Notes under the pieces: model-generated
The model's input: only the letters and a program-made list of their open reading frames with translations
Told to the model about the DNA's origin: nothing
Databases searched by the model: none
Assembly (NCBI GenBank): GCA_021030905.1
Contig: JAGFMI010000003.1
Span: 434,001-498,000 of the forward strand
From: Pyrenula massariospora
Taxonomy: Eukaryota > Ascomycota > Eurotiomycetes > Pyrenulales > Pyrenulaceae
DNA length: 64,000 nt
Reading direction: 5' to 3'
Translations under genes and position numbers: made by a program
Part shown: positions 23,856 through 33,899 of the stretch, in pieces
Layout of the letters: each line of letters opens with the position of its first letter
Position numbering within the stretch: position 1 is the first letter of the stretch

Positions 23856-26544
23856 AAGCGCCGAGTGATCCTAGGACATTGTATTCATGCTGGAGTGTTT
23901 GCGCTCGCGAAGTTGATCTGTAGAATGAGCTTTCATTACAATGCCCCGTCCACTTGCCGCTGTAGCGGCTGTCTTTTTCTCCTCGTAGCCCTTATCCAGT
24001 GCCCATATGTGCCAAACACCTTTTTAGCCTTCTGTAGGCTCATGTGCCTGTATAAGAGCCCGAGATAATGTAGGTCTAAGAGCCCTGGCCATTGATATAC
24101 TTCATCAAGTGGCCTGCGTCTTTCGCAGAATTACCTCGCCCACTGGATTTGGACGCTGTTGCCAAGGTGACCGCTGACTTGTGCCGCGCCTTTAAGAAGT
24201 TCTTCAACTTCGTAAAAATTCAAGCTAGGATAAAGTGGAGAGAAAACCTCCGCGGAGTGAGATCCAAAGCCGACAGGTAAGACACGGAGGCTTTCCATGG
24301 TTTGCGAGTCCTACTCTGATTTTGCACGCAATAGAAACGGATAGGAAGCAAAATAGGCTTATCTAGATCTGAGACATGGACAAAAAAGGAATATTGGCAT
24401 CGCAAACGCGGCAAAGATATCGGTGCTAGACCCGCTCAGGAAACTGGAGGCTTCGTTATATCCCGGTCTCCGGTATCAATGGCGTCAATAGCTGTCGCAA
24501 ACCACTCCGGCCGTCGATTTAAATGACGTGGCCCCCAAGGCAAATAGGAGGCGATTTCAAATCCTTCAACAAAAGCAAACACGATTTCAAGTGTGGAAGT
24601 TAAGTGAAGTTGCCAACGGGTCGGGTAAAATTTCGTCACCAACTCGTGCTTGTTACCTCTTAGAGTTGAAGTTCAGCTTGGCAAGCCCGCGGGAAACAGT
24701 AGGGATCATTCTATGGGTGCAATCCCGCCAGAGTCTGTTGTACTCCAGAAATAACGCGTCATTAGGCCGAAGGAATAGATCCTTATTTTTCACGGCGCCG
24801 GAGGTATGGTCCCACTTCTACAACTAGTTTTCCTCCGCAAACTATTCCATTTCTCACCGACTTATTCGGAAATTTATTAAGCTTGATATTTCCTGGACCA
24901 ATTCAACCATTTATAGCATTGATGATGGCGCTAATAGCATGGCGCATCTTCAGGAAATGATGAGGCTGCAGCGCCACTATCTTGGATGGAGCGTACGAGC
25001 GAATCGGTTAATGAGTTTCCCGTTGTACAAGTGTCTCACCTGGACATACGCCCCTGTTGGAGGCATGATTTGCACAAGGATCCATCCCACTCACCTCTGT
25101 CAAGATAGCACTCCACGTTGTACGGCATAGGGCTATTAGCGCCGATTTAGGGATCTTTCAAGTCACGGGACTGTTCAGCCATGCAAGGCTCCGCAGCACC
25201 TTGGGGCGTCGGTCTAGACCTTTGGATTTAGCTTCATGCGACAGCTTAACGGTCTACCCCGGGTTGGACATGCAAGCCACGTCTACCCTCTCCCTGGAAA
25301 TGTGGCTCCCCCCTACCGTCATATTGTTGGGCCCTTGGTGTGACGGGTGACAGAGGGCTTTTTAATCTCACGCCAATGGGCTTTTACGGGAGAATTCGGC
25401 ACGAAAAGCTAAGCTCAAGATGGCTCGCCCGGTCCAATTCTAGGACCTCGCGTTGCGCGGCTACAAATTTTTTGTCGCCTAGTGTTGGTCTATGATGACA
25501 TCCTGCATCTGCCACAATGGCCTAGAATTTACCTCCAATGCCTGCGAAACAAGACATTCACGGATTGTTATGCTCTGGCTGACCGCACAAGGAATATAAT
25601 CCTTCAGTGACTTTGAGCTTCCCAGTCAGGATATCGCTCGGTAATTTCTTTCTTCTGTTGAAGCGGCCTACGGCGAAACAGATTCGGGTTTCCAGAGTGG
25701 TTTTTCCTACAAGTCTTAAAGGTAACAAGACGCAAAACTGGTGTCAACACCTTGACAAGCCCTTTTAAGAATCGGGATGGAGGCACTACGCCGAACTTGC
25801 TCAAGCATTAGTAACACCATGAAAGTTCGGAGCAGATTTGCTTCGCTCGAACGGCCAACACCTTACGCTCTACGCGGGGCGTCGCATCGTCGTTTGGGGC
25901 GTTCAAAGGTGCAAACGATATTCTGAGGTATTCCCGGCGTTTCTCGCATCGAGATGTCCTGCGACTAGAGAGTTAGATCGATTATGTTGTTGGTGAAAAT
26001 AGTTTTACCTCCGTTTCCGTTGCTTTTTTGGAAACCTGCGTGAGTCTAAAGAAGAAAATTGTTAGTTTCTTCATGGATCTCGCCAAGCGCAAAGGCTATC
26101 TTGGGTTCATACAGTATAGTCCAAACGCCTTGTGGGAAAGGGTTACCCGTTCATTCATCCGTTCACCGCCCATGGGGACCTACTTCTTTCTTTTGACAAG
26201 CAAACACGCAGCAGTTGTAGAAATAACGGTAACACGGTCTTCAATTTTGTCGCGGCAAACATAATGCCGTCCTGTCCTATAATTAGGACCACAGCACCAA
26301 TAATTTAGGATGATCATCGATGAGTCTCCCACCGGGGATTGCAAAGCCCCCAAAGGTCCGAATCGTACCAATTTTGGTCGATAAAGCTGTTAATATTGAA
26401 GACCCAACTTTCCGGGAACTGTCAACATTCTGCCAGCAACCGTAGATGTGAAAGCTGCTGTTCACAATTTGACTAGGAAAGTAAGCAGTTGACCTATTTG
26501 AAGCTCAGAATTTTATCAGGTGTTTGGAGTTGGGAGCTTATCAC

Positions 26545-26630
26545 AATGATGTAAGAAGTCGCTTTTGTGGGTAAAGAAGTTCAGATCAATATTCAAAGTC
26601 AAATTAGCCAACGAATGTCGCGCCTCCATG
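26545..26630. repeat. Diverged dispersed repeat, copy B (86 bases)
   Basis: Partner of the copy at 23402-23487, in the same orientation about 3.1 kb away, just beyond the 3' end of the antiporter gene. The transition-rich divergence fits an old duplicated sequence mutated by repeat-induced point mutation or by ordinary decay. Confidence 0.6.
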
Positions 26631-26756
26631 CTAAACAATAATGAGACATGTTCGAAGAAAAGATTTCAATAAAACCGCCTATTCTTTGTCAAGTCTAAGA
26701 GTCATAGGTTAGCATAGACAAGGTTCCACCCGTAGAGTCCAATGGTTGCCAGATCA

Positions 26757-28810
26757 TCATAACGTTCCCCATCCGTCAAGCAGATCAGAGTCGTCTATTG
26801 TCTCTTTCTTCGTCTGTAATCTCTTCACCCTTTTCACTAATGCACCAAGGGATAGCGGGCCAATAATTGTGCATACCATAATCGCCCATGTAACCACCAA
26901 GTAAAGGTGAGAGCTTCCCGTGCCATCCGGTCCAGTTTCCGGGAAAATATCTTGGCTCTCAGCAAGCGAGGCAATCAGAAAACCGATTTCACCCCGTGCA
27001 ATCATTGCTAGGCCGGTGATCGAGGCTGGATAGAGCGTTCGTAGCCGAGGTGATCCGGAGTCTGATGGGTGGGGCGGGAACTCTTGCTGATCGGCCCATT
27101 GTACACGGTTACAGTTCACTGTACCATAGTTAGGCTGAGCTGAAGAAGATGTGTCTGATCTTTTTGCCGAAGGCCTTGCAAACCCATTAGCGGAGGGTTT
27201 CGTACTGGGAAACCCAATTGATTCTTGGCACCATGGACGAGCTGATGGTAGATGGAATGGGAGATGAGAAGGTCTTGAAAACTTGATGTTAAGTCTTATA
27301 AACCAGGCTCCTGTTACAAGCTTTGCAAGAGCCATTAGGAGGCTGTAGACAAGTCCGCGCCACACGATTGCCCCTTCGAACATCTCTGTGATTGGGATAG
27401 CAAACCCTATCGATGCCTACAATATCAATTAGTAATTGAAACAGAAAACTGGAAAACGAAGGGCGGCAATTTGCATACAAAAAACAATGGTTTCAGAAGT
27501 CTTTCAACAACTGCAAGATAGTATCTCTCATATACAGCGACGCCTGTTGGGGTGTCATCTTGCACAGTTACGTCGCTATTTTCTGTCCGAGTAGTGTCGT
27601 CACCAAAAATAAAAGAACCATGAACCTCAGCAGTGGAGAGTCCTGAAGCAAGATCTGGCGAATTTACATCCGTCGATGTTGTTGCCCTTATATTGCCAAT
27701 TCTATCGCTTTGTTCTGATACTTCGTTGGGGACTCCATGGACGTCGTGATCTTCTTTCCGAGAGTCGGGTGAAAATTTTTCATCCCACCAGCTAATGGTC
27801 GCTCCCGCGACGTATGCAGCGAACAGAGGAGATGTTCCAGCATATGTCGCGCTGACTACCAGGGCGAATAGGATTGTCGTATGAAAGCAGAAAGCGACGC
27901 CGTCTGAAGGAAGGTTCCTTGCAAGATTTGCGAAGAGTGGTTCTGCGGAGTCGCGACCCCGAAGTCGTTGTGTTAACGGGATTATGGTGAACTTGCATAC
28001 TAGTATGACAACAACGACGAAAGCAAGAGAAACGAAAACCGGCCTCACTATGGTAGCTGCGTTGATTGCATCTCTCGAAGTCTTCAAATTAGAAACGACT
28101 TTGACAAGGACAAGTCCGGCGACATCATCTAGCATGGCGGCGCCAGTGATAACAGTTCCAAGCGGCGTTTTCGAAAGTCCGCTAGTGCTCAGGATTGTGA
28201 GGGTTGTCCCAAGGCTTGTTGAGCAGAGGGCGACACCTGCAGCAAATGCTTGCAGTGAAGTTGCTGAAACAAGGGATTTTAGGCAAAACGAGAGGCCTAT
28301 GGGCATAATAACGCCAGTGGTAGCAATTATTGTTGAAAGGATGATGTGGGCCTTTAAAGCCGTAAAGGACGTAGAGAGACCGCCTGACCGTAATAAGCCA
28401 ATGTGAAGGGGATAGATCATGGAGCACAGAGACAAACCTTCATACACAAGCAAAATCAGCCCGAGATAACCCAACTGAACCATCACTTCCTCCGTTCCAG
28501 TGCTGAGCCATTTACTACTAGGGGTACCCCAAGCCATACCGAGGAACACTTGGCCAAGAAGGCCACAGAAGATGAGTTTGTCAAACAGAAAGTTGGTGAT
28601 GTTCAATAAAAGTAAAATAGACGACACGATTAGAATGGTCGCAATGCCTGGCTCATGATAGGGAAAAGCAGAGAGAGAATCCTCCCCCCTAACTCCAAAA
28701 ATATTTTGCAGCATCTCGACTCGTGCTCCAAGTCGAAAGGGCGATATTAGAAATGTCTTCGTGTCGCATGTAGTTTCAGTCAAGTCAGATAGTGTACAGC
28801 AATCTTTCAT
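26757..28810 (-). CDS. Monovalent cation:H+ antiporter, CPA2-like
   Basis: A membrane antiporter exchanging K+ or Na+ for protons. Two exons (27479-28810 and 26757-27416; intron 27417-27478) give 663 aa. After a short N-terminus, about ten hydrophobic segments follow, including IATILIVSSILLLLNITNFL, LLGQVFLGMAWGTP and LQAFAAGVALCSTSLGTTL. The segment VITGAAMLDDVAGLVLV carries the Asp-Asp pair expected in the ion site of CPA2 exchangers. A long hydrophilic Ser/Asp-rich loop (~355-425) precedes the last part. The splice joins KPLFF to ASIGFAIPIT exactly at a conserved helix. GLAMIARGEIGFLIASLAES is the last conserved block, followed by a helix and a charged tail. Location (plasma membrane, Golgi or vacuole) cannot be decided. 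Confidence 0.88.
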
Positions 28811-31377
28811 TAGAACAGAGGAGACCGTATGGCAAGGCTTCCGGCTTCGCCTTCTAATAAGTATCCGCTGTCTGTATGCTTTTAGCGCTCCTTTGAACTT
28901 TCTTTTTCTATTTAGATTCTGCGAAATCGGAGGGTAGCCTGGAGACCTTGCGGCTGGGCTGAGTCCCAGCCAAAGCTCGGGAAGGGCACCTCCATCTCAA
29001 CCGCGGAATATTACAGAGCCGTGTTTAAGGCTCGTACTACCTGATCTTGCTTCCGCATCCCTCCTTCCTTTACTCATCAGGTTCTCTTTCTCAGTTTCGT
29101 TTTGCTCTCACTGATCACTTCCAAATTCCCAAGCTGATTACTTAACTTACGGTATACTTCAAGTTTTCGCGGGCTCGAAAGGAGCTCCTACAAGGCCCCT
29201 GAAGCCAATGTGCTCGGTTATGGCTCCCCACCTGCGGCTTCGACCCTCGCATTTCAAAAGTCCTGCCGTCCTAAGTAGGGACGTCAGGGGGTGATGCACC
29301 CTTTTCCTAGTCTGTGACACCCTCCCTGGAAGACTCTTGGGGAATGATATTCCTGGCGGGGACCAGAATCGAGATCAGGCAAATGCTCTTAGCTAATCAA
29401 CTGGCCCAGTATAAGTCACAAATCCATTTCGAGGGCTGAACAAATTTGAACTCTTCGCCTTATCAACCTGAGGCTATCATAGGACAAGGATTATGGCGCA
29501 ACGATCTTTCCAATACGTACCGAATCGAAAAAAGCTGACCATGAGGACCGAAAAAGGCTGAGGGTAGATTGACCATCAATCGACAATGGAAAAGGACGAA
29601 GGATCTATCCTCAACCAATAGGCAAGATGTGGCCAAAGCCGCCGTTCTCCACACCGGCGTAAGCTCAAAGTAATGAACAGACCTCAACCAACGACTAGTT
29701 AAATCTCCGCCGGAAGACTTTCTAGGAAGCGTGGGTATCTGCCATGGACCACTCGCGGACCGGACGATTTCTGAGCGACATTATCGTCCAGACATTTGGA
29801 CATTTGGATACAGTAGCTAAAAGAACAGAAGGGCTGTGAATTTGATGAAGAGACGAGTGGTCCTCCGAATCAGATCGAAGGAATTTTGGCTGACATACAC
29901 AAAATTGTGTCATCTCTAGGAATTATACAGGTGACCTACTGTGTTGGACTGCCCCAGATGAACAGGGTTAGTGGTCGATCCTGCCAAGCCAATTGATAGC
30001 GCCCTCGGCGCCACTTTCTCAAACTAGCTACAACGCTAGATGAACCTGGTTTCGTAGTATCTTTGGCCACCTACATTTCAGCCTCTTTCCGCCACGTCCG
30101 TTGGTTGAGACCATCAGAGGACTTTGTATCCTGCCGGACCGTTTTGGTGCCGACATGGATCTTGTGGATCAAAATCCGATTGGAGGTAAGAAGTGGCGGT
30201 ATCAACTGGACGGGATAATGAAACGTTAATGGTTCGATCTCCGCTGTGATGAAGCCTGATGAGCTATCGACCGACCAGTAGGAGCGGGACGGAGCAAGTT
30301 TCTATCATCAGGCAGGTTGAGGTATCACTGGTCTACCTGCGTCCTGCTGGAGCTTGTCGAGACACATGGTAGTCTGTACGTTTTTGGCGTGATTATTACG
30401 AAATGCGGAGAGATGCAGCGTCACTATGCCGCGTTCGTTCTGGCGCGTCTCCTAAGCACGACAATACGAACAGCGCCTTATGAACGAAAAGGAAGATAAC
30501 GAACGCACGACCAGCCTGATTTACCACCATTCTTCTTGCAACCCTTTTTATCACGACGGCTTTCCGCTAAGCTTTCCCTTGTAAGTAGAGTGAGTGGCAG
30601 ATCGTGGCGACCAGCCAAGAACACGGAGATGGAGAGCTGTCAACGGAAGGATGCTACCTTGAAAGAAGATCGAGATCGTTACCTTATGATCTAATGTGCT
30701 TCGACAACCTTAAGAATGAGATCTGTGTCTAAGCTTGATAACGCTAAGCTGTTACAAATCGGCAGCAATCGCAGCTTTCGGAAGCATGGCGCTCCCTCTT
30801 CTAAAAAGAGCAGGTCTTTACATATGACAACAATTCTCGGTTTCTCTTTTTCAAGATCTTCGAAATGCTCTTCTGATGTTTCCACAGGAGACAAGCTTTG
30901 AAGAGCATCATCGAACTTTGAAACCCTTGTCTGAACTGAACCCTCACTAAAGCCGAACCATCTCTATGAAAATAGGAATTATGGTTAGCGTGTCGTGCTT
31001 GGTGTCCACCCGGTCGCATCGATTCTTGCGACACAGCATATCAACTACAAACAAGCTCCCCTTTAGGAACTTCTCAGCCTGCTTAAGCACCAACATTGCT
31101 TTGTTGTGGGTTCTGTGAAACCATAGGTCCTCGCTCAAGCTCGGGTCCGACGAAACGATATGGCCGCATTCAATCGGTTGCTTATTTGAGAATAGACGAG
31201 ATGCTCGGTCGATTCAAAGTCACATCCTACAGATAGAGTATATAAGAGACTAGAATCTCATGACATCGGACGCTCCTTAGGGGTCATTACTTTCTACTGT
31301 TCACGAACTTTCCTACATCCATAGGTACCATTGAGACTCTTCTATCCAAAACTTGAACAAGTTCCTCTCTAAGAAAA
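28811..31377. other. Gene-poor stretch upstream of the antiporter
   Basis: The part next to 28810 should contain the antiporter promoter. No gene is supported at 29000-30600. A frameshifted minus-strand remnant at 30690-31160 is listed separately. Confidence 0.35.
30690..31160 (-). pseudogene. Remnant of an unidentified protein-coding gene, frameshifted
   Basis: On the minus strand one frame reads SEDLWFHRTHNKAMLVLKQA and continues to HDTLTIIPIFIE. Near 30965 the sense moves to another frame, WFGFSEGSVQTRVSKFDDAL, which runs to PRIVVICKDLLFLEEGAP and ends ...LILKVVEAH at a stop near 30690. The composition of both parts is convincingly protein-like, and a one-base shift joins them. I do not recognise the family. 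It may be the 3' end of a larger host gene whose 5' part is lost. Confidence 0.4.
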
Positions 31378-32372
31378 ATGGCCCAGAAGTATGCTACATA
31401 CCAACTACCGGGCTTTACAAATCGCATCGAGCGCGTTGCTATTGTTGGCGTGAGTACAGCGTCACTTATCACCTGTATATTTATTTCTCAAAACGATAAT
31501 CGCTATTTGAGCCGCCGGCGGTGTTGTAACATTCATGACTAACGAGATCCCCAAGGTATCCAGGCTCTTCATCGCCGCTTTGAGCTACATCCACAGCAAA
31601 CTGAACGACCCTCAGGCGTTGAAGTACTTCATATCAACTACGACAACCCCTCAACCCTCGTCGCCTCCCTTAAAGACAAACAATGTCTCATAATCATGAG
31701 GTCCGTCATAGCGGCACGCTTTCACCATCCCGCGCTCATCCAAGCCGCCGCTAAAGCTAGTGTGCCATACACCGTGCCCAACTGCCACGGCATGGACAGA
31801 GCGAACGAAGTCCTCGGCCACGAGCTTCTCATCGGCCACCCGATTCATGATAACTACAACGAGATCGAGGCCACTGATGTCTCAGGCTTCACCGCCTTGA
31901 TCTGCGACCTTATGGTATTAGTGGAGCCTGCTTAATGAGCCGGCGTCGCGCGAGTCCAATTTCAAAGAGAAGAAGCTCATATCGTATGATGATGGCAATA
32001 CCAAAACTAATATGAGCACATGGGGATGGTGCGCGCACACGGTCGCGGCGTTAGTGAGCTTAAAGGGGCTACCAGAATATGAGGTTGATGAGAACCCGAT
32101 AGTGAGTACCTGGCGCAACAAGCTACTTTATACGTTTAGCTTCCTCCTTATGCGGAGAGACACAATTGAAAGCTGAGAGTGGGTCTCTGGAGGTGAGGAC
32201 GAAGACTGGAAGATGGACTACGAGCAAAATACGGAGTAGTACCAAGGGACCTTGGAGCGATTACAGGCACATGGTGAGAGATAGGACATGGCGGTAGCGA
32301 TGTTTTCGAGGTGCTATTTTCCGGATGGGGATGGAGATTACAAGAGTATGGCCTAGCCGATGCTGTCTTCAT
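31378..32372 (+). pseudogene. NmrA-like / isoflavone-reductase-like NAD(P)-binding protein, decayed
   Basis: The start MAQKYATYQLPGFTNRIERV followed by AIVG and a GTGAGT donor at 31450 is typical of the fungal NmrA-like/isoflavone-reductase-like group. The rest of the glycine motif (AAGG) appears after ~70 bases. Then the frame shifts. Further recognisable pieces are VEVLHINYDNPSTLVASLKD, LIQAAAKASVPYTVPNCHG and, in another frame, KEKKLISYDDGNTKTNMSTW and ENPIVSTWRNKLLYTFSFLL. These are in the order expected for the family, spread over three frames, with stops near 31934 and 32175. The intact protein (~310 aa) is a Rossmann-fold reductase or redox-sensing regulator. This copy cannot make it. 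Confidence 0.65.
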
Positions 32373-32821
32373 ACTCCCTAATTAGAATTTGGTTGTCTGA
32401 ACGGAGGTGGCGAAGGAGAGGATTGATGGCGACATTTGTACATTGCGAGACGTGGGATGCCAATTTATATGGAGCGTGATGCCCGCATAGATGTAGCTAG
32501 CATGACATTGCTTTTGTAGAAGTTTCATACCCATTCTACCCTTTATATAAATAGGGCTAGGTTTGAGATGCGGCTACTACCAGGCTTTAACTCAGCACCT
32601 TACTTTATTCTCAGATAATAACACTCAGCGGAAAGACATCTCACTTTGATATCTTCGTTAATATCTAATTGTTATTCAAGCTTACTTTAATACCATTAAT
32701 AAAATATCTGCCCTTTACCCGGATCACATAAATTTAAAGCAGTGACATACACCTGCCAGAACGGGACAGGAAATGGTCTTAGCATTTGCCCCATTCTCTC
32801 TCCCCTTCCACCACAACAACG

Positions 32822-32855
<34 letters not shown>

Positions 32856-32898
32856 CCCCCCCCCCACCTCCCCCCCCCCCCCCCCCCCCCCCCCCCCC
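32822..32898. repeat. Interrupted homopolymer C tract
   Basis: 77 bases that are C except for T at 32853, A at 32866 and T at 32869. On the minus strand this is a long G tract able to form G-quadruplexes. The length in the real genome is probably variable, and the assembled length may be wrong. Confidence 0.85.
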
Positions 32899-32947
32899 TA
32901 CGTAAGCATTTGGATCAAATGCTAATACTTTTGACTTGTCATCGTAG

Positions 32948-33115
32948 TTGGCGCGTCTCGCCGATCGCGGGTGGTTTCTCCAATGGGAAGATGGATCCGG
33001 AGATTACTCACGCACAGGGGAGTTGCAAAGGGATGAGAGGCTGATTGTTCATCCCCCGAGCCTGGAGGACCGCGGGAGGACGGAGAGGGAGCTGTCGTAC
33101 AAGGCCTACCAGTAG
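32948..33115 (+). pseudogene. 3' relic of an aspzincin-like metallopeptidase family gene
   Basis: An open frame of 55 codons begins LARLADRGWFLQWEDGSGDY directly after a possible CAG/TAG-type acceptor (atcgtag) and ends at TAG with RELSYKAYQ. Its start matches ALLARLADRGYRL in the last exon of the metallopeptidase-like gene at 56407-57888. This suggests a leftover terminal exon of a related gene. No upstream exons were recognised. The C tract lies just 5' of it. Confidence 0.4.
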
Positions 33116-33899
33116 CTTACCCCGTTACCCTCGCTTAGAATAGCTGATAGACAGCCTATGTACTGCCTAGGTGAGAAGATCGGTAGACCTCGTATTGACG
33201 CACTCTTGCCTGCACGTGTAACAGATCAAGGTTCTTACTGTAATAAATCTGGCATGACGATTGGCGCCTAGAAGAGTGGCGCTAGAGGATATGTTGGGAT
33301 TTAGCGTGATATTATATAGCTCTATGATAGGATACCCTCTTTGCCTTACCTACCTACACCACCTTATCAAGCTCATAATGCAATACATATACCGTCAACC
33401 TTCGAAGTAGACTGCAAAGGAAAAAGGCTGTCCTAAAATCCACGCTGTGGTCCACCACTCAAGTACTACCCGATGAGTTCGAAGCGAACGGTGAATATGC
33501 ACATAGTAGACCAGCAATCCCAGCCATGAAGGTCAGCTAGGAGCCTGCACCCATCATTCTCGGCGATCCATGGCTGTTTGCGGATGACTGTTGAGCATAG
33601 TATTCTAGGCGTAGAAGGACGATGTAGGCGATGTAAGCGGGACGGAGCATTCTCACAGCGCCACGGTCTAAATTTTGGAAAGGAAGGCCGTCTCTGCAGA
33701 GGCTTTTGTAGCTGCTCGATCGGTGGGGTGATGCTTGAGACGCACAGAACCGAGTTACAGGACATGATGCGTATGACGGTGGAGTGGTGTCAATGATGGC
33801 AAGAGCTCTTGCAATTTCAAGCTGGAGGTCACTGGGGGCTGGGATGGGTGTTGGTAACTAATGAGGAAGCTATCTGAAGAACGTCCCACGCGGAATGAT

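Larger units (their letters stand above)
22736..26756. other. Four-kilobase stretch without a supported gene
   Basis: No intact gene is recognisable. It holds one copy of a diverged 86-base repeat at each end (listed separately) and a minisatellite near 23757. A 147-codon minus frame (23374-23817) overlaps both the repeat and the minisatellite and is probably a by-product of them. Frames at 24436-24642 (-), 24528-24827 and 26028-26264 show no family features. The mixture resembles old decayed repeats. Confidence 0.35.
32373..33899. other. Intergenic stretch with C tract and gene relic
   Basis: AT-rich DNA at 32580-32740 precedes a 77-base C tract. A 55-codon relic of a metallopeptidase-like gene lies at 32948-33115. 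The remainder (33116-33899) has no supported gene. The NACHT gene ends at 33900. Confidence 0.4.
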
